Assembly (NCBI RefSeq): GCF_014651515.1
Contig: NZ_BMXA01000002.1
Span: forward strand, 372,001-436,000
Source: Arenicella chitinivorans
Lineage (GTDB): Bacteria; Pseudomonadota; Gammaproteobacteria; Arenicellales; Arenicellaceae
Direction of reading: 5' to 3'
Length of the DNA stretch: 64,000 bases
The notes below the pieces were generated by a model. It was given only the letters and a program-made list of their open reading frames with translations, had not been told where the DNA came from and made no database searches. Both the position numbers and the translations under genes were made by a program. Below, in pieces: positions 31,061 through 38,643 of this stretch; position 1 is the stretch's first letter, and every line of letters starts with the position of its first letter.

Positions 31061-31720
31061 GTGAAATTGCTACCCAATCGTTTAAGTATGCTCCTAACCC
31101 AATACCAAACGATCTATGCAACTTCGCTGTTAATGACTGTTTGTTTTGCCCTAACCCCAGTCGACAACGCTCTGGCAGGTAACCCGTCTGCTGAGCAAAA
31201 TCGAGCGCCTAACCCAAGCTCGACTCAAGTCTTGTTATCGCCAGGCGATACACAAGTACTAGAAGACTTAGTTGTAAGCAGAAAAAGAGTCTCCGCAGAA
31301 GTTGTATACGAATCTGATGACACGATGACGGTGAACTCCGCTAATGACTTTGATGCCTATAAGGCATTGAGTTCTGGTGCGGGGGCTGCCGTTAATTTTA
31401 ATATTGCCTTTGCCGTTGACTCTATCATTATGACGGCGAGCGGTCGCAGTGCGGTCGAACAGATGGCCAATGCACTGCGTTATTTCAGCCGTGATACGCG
31501 TTTCGAGCTGTTAGTGCACGAGCCTCGTGACCCCGAATCATCGCGTGAGCAGCGTTTAGTTCAAGGGCGTATCAATGAGTTGATTCGAAAGCTGAAACGC
31601 CAAAGTGGTGTTGAACCAGAGCGTCTGCGTGTGGTCTACACCAAGCAGAATAAATCTGGCGATCACAAGTCAGCGCGTAAGGCAGAAACTTTGCCACTGA
31701 CGTTAGTAAACATGGGCTGA
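31061..31720 (+). CDS. Exported protein with divergent OmpA-like C-terminal domain
   Basis: A 219-residue protein from a GTG start. The N-terminus carries a signal-peptide-like segment that is unusually long (hydrophobic TSLLMTVCFALTPV at about 21-34, possible cleavage near ALAG). The C-terminal half (about 112-190) has the pattern of an OmpA/MotB peptidoglycan-associated domain: FNIAFAVDS, a helix, FELLVHEPRDPESSREQRLVQGRINELIRKL and LRVVYT. The usual GHTD signature is replaced by VHEPRD, so peptidoglycan binding is uncertain. I do not recognise a named family. It is a single-gene unit between its own promoter and a terminator, immediately after rpoC. An ATG at 31088 is an alternative start, but no clear Shine-Dalgarno sequence supports either. 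Confidence 0.65.
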   Translation: MKLLPNRLSMLLTQYQTIYATSLLMTVCFALTPVDNALAGNPSAEQNRAPNPSSTQVLLSPGDTQVLEDLVVSRKRVSAEVVYESDDTMTVNSANDFDAYKALSSGAGAAVNFNIAFAVDSIIMTASGRSAVEQMANALRYFSRDTRFELLVHEPRDPESSREQRLVQGRINELIRKLKRQSGVEPERLRVVYTKQNKSGDHKSARKAETLPLTLVNMG

Positions 31721-31743
31721 CGTAGCCTTAGCGGACGAACGCG

Positions 31744-31774
31744 TGGCCTCCTTTTATAGAGGAGGCCAGTTTTT
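31744..31774. terminator. Bidirectional intrinsic terminator between convergent genes
   Basis: A 9-bp perfect stem (TGGCCTCCT / AGGAGGCCA) with loop TTTATAG, followed by GTTTTT on the plus strand. It lies between the OmpA-like gene and the acyl-CoA synthetase. Confidence 0.85.
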
Positions 31775-31781
31775 GTCGTGG

Positions 31782-33410
31782 TTACGATTCCCAGGTGACG
31801 GGTTTGTCTGCGGGTTGTGCGCAAAAATCCATGTATTTGGCTTCTAATTCGGCTCGCTTGACTTTGAGTGTCGGCGTTAGCAGGCCGTTTTCGATAGTCC
31901 AAGGGTCTTTCGCGATTCGAATGCCACCGACCACTTCGTGTTTTTCGACGACCTTATTGACCGCTTCCAATGTTTCAGTCAGGCTCTCTTCAATTTCAGC
32001 CTGACTCATTCCATTCGCGACTTCGTCCGAAAGTACCACCACGGCGATTGCCGCTGGGAGTCCGCTGCCCATAACGCAGATTTGCTCAATCAGTTGGTTG
32101 TCAGCCAATTTTGCTTCAATCGGCACCGGAGCAATGTATTTGCCTTTACCAGACTTAAACAAATCTTTCACGCGACCGGTGATGGTGACAAAGCCATCCG
32201 CGTCCATTTCAGCTTTGTCTCCAGTACGAAAAAAACCGTCCTCGGTAAACGATTCAGCCGTAGTTTCAGGGTTTTTGTAGTATTCCTTAAATATACCGGC
32301 ACCGCGGATTAATATCTCACCTTCCTCCGAAGTTTTAACCTCAAACCCTTCGACTGCTTTACCGATGGTGCCGAGTTTTTCGAGTTTGAATGGATAATTC
32401 GTAGTGGCCAGACCAATGGTCTCTGACATACCCCAGCCTTCTGAAATTGGAATGTCTAGCTTTTGATACCACTTGAGGATGGACGGCGAAATTGGTGCGG
32501 ACCCGCTACCGAACGTGAGACAATTATCGAGACCGAGTTGGGTGCGAATTTTCTTTTTGACCTTAGCGCCAATAAATGGGATCTTGAGCAAGGTGTTCAA
32601 CTTGCGTTGTGGCACCTTGGCCAGAACCTGAGACTGGAACTTGACCCAAAGGCGAGGCACAGAGATAAACGAAGTCACATTGGCGTTTCGTAAGTCATTG
32701 ATGAAGGTTTCCAGTGATTCCGTAAAGGAGACGGTGGCGCCGGAATACAGGCTACTGTATTCGACCAGTGCGCGTTCCGTGACATGCGCTAAGGGAAGAT
32801 AAGACAGAAACCGGCCTTTTTCACCATTGGAGAACAGGCGAATGCTGACCGCGGCTGAATAGCTGATATTGCCGTAAGTTAATACCACGCCTTTTGGGTT
32901 GCCGGTGGACCCGGATGTGTACACAATCGACCAGGTGTCACTCAGGTCAGGTGATGCCACATCGGATAGCGGCTCGTGCTTGGCAATTAGGTCACTGAAA
33001 GTGTTTTCGGCTCCCTCGGGCCCTTGGGCCATCGAGATAGTCGTAACGCCGTTTGGTATCGCGGTCAGTGCCATGTCGGTATCGGCAACGTTACCAATGA
33101 AAATCGCTTTCGACTCACTGTGCTCGATGACGTAGCGAATCACATCATCGCCAGCTGTGGCGTAGATCGGCGTGGGAATCATGCCTGCAGCGACAATCGC
33201 AAAATCGGCAATAAACCATTCCGCGCAGTTGCCGGATAATAGCGCAACGCGATCACCAGGCTTCAGCCCCATGGCAAGTAAGGCGTTGGCAAGGCGCAGA
33301 GTCATGTCATACGCTTGCTGCCAGGTGTACTCTGTGTAAACACCACCTTTAGGCTGTCGGAGGAAGATTTGATCAGGTTGTTCCTGGACCTGTTGAGCGA
33401 ACGCCTGCAT
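31782..33410 (-). CDS. Long-chain acyl-CoA synthetase (AMP-forming, COG1022 type)
   Basis: An ANL-superfamily enzyme that activates fatty acids through an acyl-AMP intermediate. The P-loop-like YTSGSTGNPKGVV (164-176), the GWGMSET motif and the ERTGD-like FFRTGDKAEMDADGFVTITGRVKDLFKSGKGKYIAP stretch are present. From the ATG at 33410 it is 542 residues. The real start may be upstream: the frame stays open through TDFKVTP, which looks like the true N-terminus of the family, and an AGAGGAG site sits at 33448-33454, 7 bases before an AUC codon at 33440 and with no ATG, GTG or TTG in frame between. See the finding on a non-canonical start. The family often degrades or channels exogenous fatty acids. 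Confidence 0.9.
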   Translation of the reverse strand: MQAFAQQVQEQPDQIFLRQPKGGVYTEYTWQQAYDMTLRLANALLAMGLKPGDRVALLSGNCAEWFIADFAIVAAGMIPTPIYATAGDDVIRYVIEHSESKAIFIGNVADTDMALTAIPNGVTTISMAQGPEGAENTFSDLIAKHEPLSDVASPDLSDTWSIVYTSGSTGNPKGVVLTYGNISYSAAVSIRLFSNGEKGRFLSYLPLAHVTERALVEYSSLYSGATVSFTESLETFINDLRNANVTSFISVPRLWVKFQSQVLAKVPQRKLNTLLKIPFIGAKVKKKIRTQLGLDNCLTFGSGSAPISPSILKWYQKLDIPISEGWGMSETIGLATTNYPFKLEKLGTIGKAVEGFEVKTSEEGEILIRGAGIFKEYYKNPETTAESFTEDGFFRTGDKAEMDADGFVTITGRVKDLFKSGKGKYIAPVPIEAKLADNQLIEQICVMGSGLPAAIAVVVLSDEVANGMSQAEIEESLTETLEAVNKVVEKHEVVGGIRIAKDPWTIENGLLTPTLKVKRAELEAKYMDFCAQPADKPVTWES

Positions 33411-33440
33411 CGGCGTAACTTTAAAATCAGTGATATTGAT

Positions 33441-33736
33441 GATATCTCTCCTCTATGTTCGCGAATGACAAAAAGTCACTGCAAACCTTTGTTGTTCTGG
33501 TGCTTAAAGAGTACCGTTTACTGCACATCCTATCCAGTAAAACTGTATGATGAGAATAGCTTTTTTAGTGAATGTTGTAGATAAATGTCACCTATAATTG
33601 ATGCGGCAGTTCGCGATAAATCGATGTTCGAGGTAAAGCCAAGTCTCTGGGTGATCGAATTCGGCTGCTACCGTTGTTCGGATTAGACTGGTAAGCTAAG
33701 GGCATAACTTTCCAACCTTCGATTCGAGGAGATTTC
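33441..33736. other. Intergenic region between divergent acyl-CoA synthetase and reductase genes
   Basis: This roughly 300-base divergent region holds the AGAGGAG site of the minus-strand synthetase and a TATAAT hexamer at 33593-33598 on the plus strand, without a good -35 box at the proper distance. A GAGGAG at 33726-33731 precedes the reductase ATG. I see no RNA gene or repeat. Confidence 0.4.
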
Positions 33737-34966
33737 ATGGCAACACGCACATACGACGTTGTCGTCTGGGGTGCCACCGGTTTTACTGGTCAATGGGTAG
33801 CAAAGCATCTGTTTGATCGGTATAGCAAAAAGCAACTACGTTGGGCGATTGCCGGACGTAATGAGGAAAAGCTTAGGCAAGTCCGGCATTTTATTGGCGA
33901 TGCAAAGGAGTCTGTCGATCTTCTAATTGCTGACAGCGCAGATCAAGCGTCGTTAACCGCGATGGCCGAAGTGACGAAGGTGATTATTTCCACTGTCGGC
34001 CCCTATTCCGACTATGGTTCGTTGTTAGTCAAGGTATGCGCCATGGTGGGCACTGACTATGTTGACCTGGCCGGTGAAGTGCCTTGGATGCGGGATATGA
34101 TTGATGAGTATTCTGAGTATGCAAGTAAAAGCGGTGCGCGCATTGTGCACAGTTGTGGTTTCGATTCGATCCCGTCAGATATGGGTACCTTTTACATTCA
34201 GCAACACGCTCAGCAGCACTTTGCTGAGAGCTTAAAGTGTGTGCGCTACACCCTAATAAAGGCCAAGGGCGGTATGAGTGGCGGCACCATCGCAAGCATG
34301 ATGAATGTGATTAAATTGGCAGTAAATAACAGAAAGGTAAGACGGCTGCTAGGCAACCCGTACGCGTTGAACCCAGACCTCAAATTTAACGGTGGTGATA
34401 AGCGCGATCAAACTGGTGTCAGATTCAGTCCAGATGTGCAGCGCTGGACTGCTCCGTTTCTTATGGCTGGCATCAATACGCGGATCGTGCGCCGTTCCAA
34501 TGCGCTTCTCGGTTTTCGTTATGGAACCGATTTTCGCTACAGTGAGTCGATGGCCACTGGTGCGGGTACTAAAGGTTACCTGGCGGCGAAATCCATTTCG
34601 CTGGGTCTGAAAGCGATGACCCTGACCAGTGTGACCAGACTGGGTCGCAGTGTGCTGCGGCGATTCCTGCCCGCACAAGGCGAGGGGCCTGAAGTAAACC
34701 CAGACAGTCCGGGTTTCTATGTGATTCAGTTTAACGGCGAGACACGTGGTGGTGAGTCAGTGGTAATGCGCTTAAAGGGGGATTCCGATCCAGGTTATGG
34801 CTCGACCTCGAAGATGTTGGCCGAGTCCGCAGTATGTTTGGCTCACGACTCGATTTCCGTGGATGGTGGATTTTGGACGCCAGCGAGTGCGATGGGTGAC
34901 GCGCTGTTGACGCGTTTGCAGGACAACGCGGGACTGAGTTTTAGCGTGATTACTGACAATGACTGA
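33737..34966 (+). CDS. Saccharopine dehydrogenase-like NAD(P)-binding oxidoreductase
   Basis: A 409-residue protein of the SCCPDH / trans-acting enoyl reductase family. The N-terminal Rossmann fold has VVWGATGFTGQWVAKHL (9-25), followed by IAGRNEEKL and STVGPYSDYGSLLVKVCA. The family marks YVDLAGEVPWMRDMIDEY and VHSCGFDSIPSDMG are present. Members reduce lipid intermediates in mycobacteria, but bacterial homologues are mostly uncharacterised. It lies divergently from a long-chain acyl-CoA synthetase, which makes a lipid role attractive but unproven. A strong GAGGAG site precedes the ATG, and the downstream hypothetical gene overlaps or closely follows it. Confidence 0.83.
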   Translation: MATRTYDVVVWGATGFTGQWVAKHLFDRYSKKQLRWAIAGRNEEKLRQVRHFIGDAKESVDLLIADSADQASLTAMAEVTKVIISTVGPYSDYGSLLVKVCAMVGTDYVDLAGEVPWMRDMIDEYSEYASKSGARIVHSCGFDSIPSDMGTFYIQQHAQQHFAESLKCVRYTLIKAKGGMSGGTIASMMNVIKLAVNNRKVRRLLGNPYALNPDLKFNGGDKRDQTGVRFSPDVQRWTAPFLMAGINTRIVRRSNALLGFRYGTDFRYSESMATGAGTKGYLAAKSISLGLKAMTLTSVTRLGRSVLRRFLPAQGEGPEVNPDSPGFYVIQFNGETRGGESVVMRLKGDSDPGYGSTSKMLAESAVCLAHDSISVDGGFWTPASAMGDALLTRLQDNAGLSFSVITDND

Positions 34967-34992
34967 TGCGTTGCATGGGCGTAGGTGAGCTG

Positions 34993-35610
34993 ATGAATAA
35001 CACACGATTACAGGCGGCCGCCAAACACTTTCTACAGCAGCACCCGAAAGGCTTTGAGGACGCGTCGCTGGCGGAGGTGATGACGCGTCATAGCAAGGCT
35101 AAGTTGAGCGAGTTTGCGCAACAACATTTTGCGCCAGATTCGACCGCAACCGATGCTGAAATTATTGACGCCATGGTCAAGTTGGTGAGTCGTTCATCGA
35201 TGGTGTCGATGTTTGAGAAGCCCAAGTTTCGTGACTTTTGCCAGCGGCTAGATAACATGCAAGCCGGGTTTTTGGCTGATTCATTGATGCGCTTTTTGCA
35301 CGATGATCAAGCGGCCGGTTTTGATGCGATGCTTAGTCTACTAGACACGCAGAAACTAGCCAAGTGGAGCTTGATGACGATTATCCCGAGTTACTACGCA
35401 CCACAGTACGAGGTCTTTGTTAAGCCGACTACCGCCAAGGGTATTATTGCGTACTTAGAGCTAGAGGGCTTGGCGTATAAGCCAAGGCCTAGTTGGGCCT
35501 TCTATACGGGGTATCGAGACTGGGTAAACTCGGCTAAGCAACGGGTCGATCCGAGCTTGTCACCAACTAATGCAGCGTTTACTGGCTTTTTAATGATGTC
35601 GCTTTCCTGA
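34993..35610 (+). CDS. Hypothetical protein, partner of the saccharopine dehydrogenase-like gene
   Basis: A 205-residue soluble protein of no family I recognise. The start at 34993 is chosen because AGGTGAG lies 4 bases upstream; a start at 34966 (overlapping the TGA of the previous gene) would add 9 residues. It is mostly helical by composition, with an aromatic C-terminal region (SYYAPQYEVFVKPTTAKGII and PRPSWAFYTGYRDWVN) that resembles a nucleic-acid- or ligand-binding surface but has no diagnostic motif. The tight spacing argues for cotranscription and a related role. It ends 17 bases before the convergent metallophosphoesterase. Confidence 0.65.
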   Translation: MNNTRLQAAAKHFLQQHPKGFEDASLAEVMTRHSKAKLSEFAQQHFAPDSTATDAEIIDAMVKLVSRSSMVSMFEKPKFRDFCQRLDNMQAGFLADSLMRFLHDDQAAGFDAMLSLLDTQKLAKWSLMTIIPSYYAPQYEVFVKPTTAKGIIAYLELEGLAYKPRPSWAFYTGYRDWVNSAKQRVDPSLSPTNAAFTGFLMMSLS

Positions 35611-35627
35611 GAACGCATCGGGGTTTT

Positions 35628-36848
35628 CTATGTCTTAGACATTGCCAGATGTGTGTCCGAATACCACTTCCATTGGCGCTCACGTTGATCCCGGCGCAGT
35701 TTATGTTGATGTGTTGGGCTAGTGTGCATTGACCACGGCATAGACAGGTCCTGCCAACGGTACGCGACTGCTCGGCCTATCTCAACTCTACCTAGGAGTA
35801 GTTGTGCGACCTGTCTTTGATGAATAAGATCTTCATGCCCCAAGCCTTCACCTGCAGTCCACTGCCGTAGTCCGCCGATATCAAGTTCGGCACTATGGTG
35901 AACATGTCCGCACAAATAGTCACTCGTATTTAGGTTGTTTGCCATCGACAACAACCAGGCCACTTCGTTGATACCGCCAACTTCATGATCATCGTTTGGG
36001 CGTGGATCCCGCAGTGGGCTATGGCTGAACATGAGTGTATTTTCCACCGAGCTCGGCACTTTTGCTAATCTTTGTAGCATGTCCCCGCGTAACCCGGCTT
36101 GCGCGGGGAAGAAGTCAGCGGCGGTATCAATATTTATAAACCGGGTTCCGGCGACGGTGAAGTGGGCGTTTAATGGACCAAGTTCGGCAAGAAACCGGTG
36201 ATACATCAGCCCGCTGTCATTGAAGTCATGGTTACCAAGGCTGATATAACAGGGTAGTGGGGCGTGGTGAAATTGGTGGATGGCGCGGTCATATTCGCCG
36301 GCGGTGTAGTTGAAATCTCCGAGGTGCAATAGGAACTGCGCGCCCAGCTCTACGGCGCGGTTTAGGCACCAATCCAGTTCGAGACCACCGCCGGTATCGC
36401 CGATGACCGCGAAATCGAAACCGTCGTCTAGGCCATGTTCCCAGCTCAGTGTTATTTCGTCGTGGGACTTGCTACTGATTTTTAGGCGGCGATTGATCCC
36501 GTCGATTTGCTCTTGAATGTCACTCTTAGCCTGGGTTTGAACACGTAACTTGGCGTTTGGAAGCACATTGTTAATCTCGACTTCGAGCTGTGTGCCCTGC
36601 GTTAGGAGATGCAAGCTAGGTGTTGGTGTGACCGCGCGCAGAGTGAAGTTGACGCTCGAATTAGACGAGCGCTGCTTTATCGCAACTAGGTCGGTCAGCC
36701 TAAGCTGTGCACCTTGGGTGTTCAGGGCGCTGTCGAGCGCACGCGGCTCCAGTGATAGACGCGGGTAGCGCAGACCGCGGTGGTAGCTGTAACCCAAGCC
36801 GGCCGCAGCCATGCCGCTGGCCAGCAAGAAAGATCGGCGTGATGCCAT
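35628..36848 (-). CDS. Tat-exported calcineurin-like metallophosphoesterase
   Basis: A 406-residue protein with a twin-arginine signal (SRRSFLLASGMAAAGLG, about 3-19), so it is exported folded, possibly with its metals. The dimetal phosphoesterase motifs are in order: GDTGGG (Asp 151), GDFNY (177-181), GNHDF (205-209), HSPLRDP (about 275) and GHVHH (314-318). The N-terminal 40-140 region looks like a beta-sandwich, as in purple-acid-phosphatase-like enzymes. Substrate is unknown. It is the second gene after a DUF4399 gene on the minus strand, 8 bases away, so the two are very likely cotranscribed. Confidence 0.85.
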   Translation of the reverse strand: MASRRSFLLASGMAAAGLGYSYHRGLRYPRLSLEPRALDSALNTQGAQLRLTDLVAIKQRSSNSSVNFTLRAVTPTPSLHLLTQGTQLEVEINNVLPNAKLRVQTQAKSDIQEQIDGINRRLKISSKSHDEITLSWEHGLDDGFDFAVIGDTGGGLELDWCLNRAVELGAQFLLHLGDFNYTAGEYDRAIHQFHHAPLPCYISLGNHDFNDSGLMYHRFLAELGPLNAHFTVAGTRFINIDTAADFFPAQAGLRGDMLQRLAKVPSSVENTLMFSHSPLRDPRPNDDHEVGGINEVAWLLSMANNLNTSDYLCGHVHHSAELDIGGLRQWTAGEGLGHEDLIHQRQVAQLLLGRVEIGRAVAYRWQDLSMPWSMHTSPTHQHKLRRDQRERQWKWYSDTHLAMSKT

Positions 36849-36856
36849 GGTGTAGC

Positions 36857-37360
36857 TTATTCGACAGTGATGGTGATTTTCTTCGATAACACAGGTTCCG
36901 CATGCGGAATATGCAGGTAGTTACCAAGTAGGAGCTGTAGCGTGTATTCACCAGGCTCCAATTCTAGTGTGGTCTCCGTTTGGCCGCCACCGAAGTGGAT
37001 AATTTGTTCTGTCGCCGGCAGCGGAGCGTCCATTGGCGGCAGCTCTTCAAGGTTGATCAGAAGATGGTGATGGCCGCTAAACTCAATATTGTCGCCTGCT
37101 TTGGCAACGGTCATATTGGTGATTCCAAATTCGACTTTCACTGGTGAGCTCACTACGGCACCGTCACCAGGGCTGATGATAAACACATCCGCGCCAGGTG
37201 CAGCGGGAGTGATCAGGTTGGATGGGGCCGCCGTTGTTTCAGTCTGACTCGGCGTCGTGTCTTGTGGGGCGGCGGTTGGTGTCGGGGTTTGATGAAAGGC
37301 GAAAAAGTAGATCAAGAATGCGATTAAAGCAGCGGCGATGGCAAGTGAGACGTTTTTCAT
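36857..37360 (-). CDS. DUF4399 domain protein, exported
   Basis: A 167-residue protein with an N-terminal hydrophobic segment (about 5-23), a Thr/Pro-rich linker (26-55) and a C-terminal DUF4399 domain (about 58-167). The domain shows SGHHHLLINLEELPP, a FGGGQTETTLELEPGEYTLQLLLGNYLHIPH stretch and the closing SKKITITVE strand. The His-rich loop suggests metal binding, but no function is known for the family. No Cys for lipidation is visible, so it is periplasmic or anchored by the uncleaved helix. It is the promoter-proximal gene of a two-gene unit with the metallophosphoesterase. Confidence 0.8.
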   Translation of the reverse strand: MKNVSLAIAAALIAFLIYFFAFHQTPTPTAAPQDTTPSQTETTAAPSNLITPAAPGADVFIISPGDGAVVSSPVKVEFGITNMTVAKAGDNIEFSGHHHLLINLEELPPMDAPLPATEQIIHFGGGQTETTLELEPGEYTLQLLLGNYLHIPHAEPVLSKKITITVE

Positions 37361-37584
37361 ATCTTTTTTGTGATGGAATTAAGGGAAGTTGGGTCTGTTA
37401 GTTTTGATTTCCGCAATGGGTACTCTACTATAAACCAGTTTGTGTGAGATCATGACAATCTACCTCAATTCCATCGGTACGTTAATGGTTGTAGTGGATA
37501 CCGACCGGGTAGGGCCACCACGCCTGTCATCCTCGGTAGAGACTCGATAGAATTGAGCCAACAACGTGACTCGTACAGATACAC

Positions 37585-38643
37585 ATGAATGAAAAACTAA
37601 CCTACCAACAAGTACAAGACTACTACGGTCAAGTGTTACAAAACAGTTCGGATTTGAAAACCGATGCGTGTTGTACCGACGAGGGGATGCCAGCCTATTT
37701 GAAGCCGATTTTATCTAAAGTGCATGACGAAGTGCTCGTCAGATACTACGGTTGTGGCTTGGTGTTACCAGAAGAGTTAGATGGCGCGCGAATACTTGAT
37801 CTGGGGTCTGGCGCTGGCCGCGATGTCTATGCCTTATCAGCATTGGTTGGTGCGCAGGGGCAGGTAGTCGGTGTCGACATGACCGCAGAACAATTGGCCG
37901 TTGCTAACACGTACCGCGAGTATCACGCGGAGGCGTTTGGCTTTAGCTCACCGAACACGACATTCCATCAAGGCTATATCGAACGGTTAGACCAACTGAG
38001 GTTAGAGCCGGCGTCATTTGATGTGGTGATCTCAAACTGCGTGATTAACTTATCTCCCGACAAACAAGCCGTACTGTCACAGTGTTATGACTTGTTGAAA
38101 CCGGGTGGTGAAATGTATTTTTCGGATGTGTACGCCGAGCGCCGTACTCCGCAGCATTTGATCGATGATGAAGAACTCTATGGTGAGTGTATTTCTGGTG
38201 CCTTGTATTGGAACGATTTTATTAATCTAGCAAAACAGTCTGGTTTCAAAGATCCGCGTCTGGTCAAGAGTCGACCTTTAGCAATCGAGAATCCCGCACT
38301 GCAGGCGAAACTGGGTGATCGACGCTTTTACTCGGCGACCTACCGTCTGTTCAAATTAGACGATTTAGAACCGGCCTGCGAAGACTATGGTCAAGCTGTG
38401 CGTTACCGTGGCACGATCGCGCATCATCCAGACAAGTTTGTACTTGACGGGCATCATGTTATCGAGACCGGAAAAATGTTTCCGGTCTGTGGAAATACCT
38501 ACCGCATGCTAGCCGAAACCCGCTTTGCGCCGCATTTCGAGTTTTTCGGCGACTGGGATACGCACTATGGCATCTTCGATGGATGTGGCACTGAACTGCC
38601 ATTTGCCGAGTCAGCTACCGCCAGCGGTGGCGCCTGCTGTTAA
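37585..38643 (+). CDS. arsM: Arsenite S-adenosylmethionine methyltransferase
   Basis: A 352-residue ArsM, which methylates arsenite with SAM. The SAM-binding motif is ILDLGSGAGRDVY (70-82), followed by VVGVDMT. The cysteines expected for As(III) binding are in DACCTDEG (29-30), SNCVINL (152) and GECISGAL (202), and the C-terminus ends in GGACC, as in many bacterial ArsM proteins. There is no arsR, arsB, arsC or acr3 next to it, and no recognisable ArsR site upstream; the 224-base upstream region is otherwise empty. Its stop codon abuts directly on the stop of the convergent protease gene. Confidence 0.92.
   Translation: MNEKLTYQQVQDYYGQVLQNSSDLKTDACCTDEGMPAYLKPILSKVHDEVLVRYYGCGLVLPEELDGARILDLGSGAGRDVYALSALVGAQGQVVGVDMTAEQLAVANTYREYHAEAFGFSSPNTTFHQGYIERLDQLRLEPASFDVVISNCVINLSPDKQAVLSQCYDLLKPGGEMYFSDVYAERRTPQHLIDDEELYGECISGALYWNDFINLAKQSGFKDPRLVKSRPLAIENPALQAKLGDRRFYSATYRLFKLDDLEPACEDYGQAVRYRGTIAHHPDKFVLDGHHVIETGKMFPVCGNTYRMLAETRFAPHFEFFGDWDTHYGIFDGCGTELPFAESATASGGACC

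Noticed and set aside
37441-37584. Possible ArsR-type operator upstream of arsM
   Set aside because: I looked for a 12-2-12 type inverted repeat and found none that was convincing; only short imperfect repeats are there.
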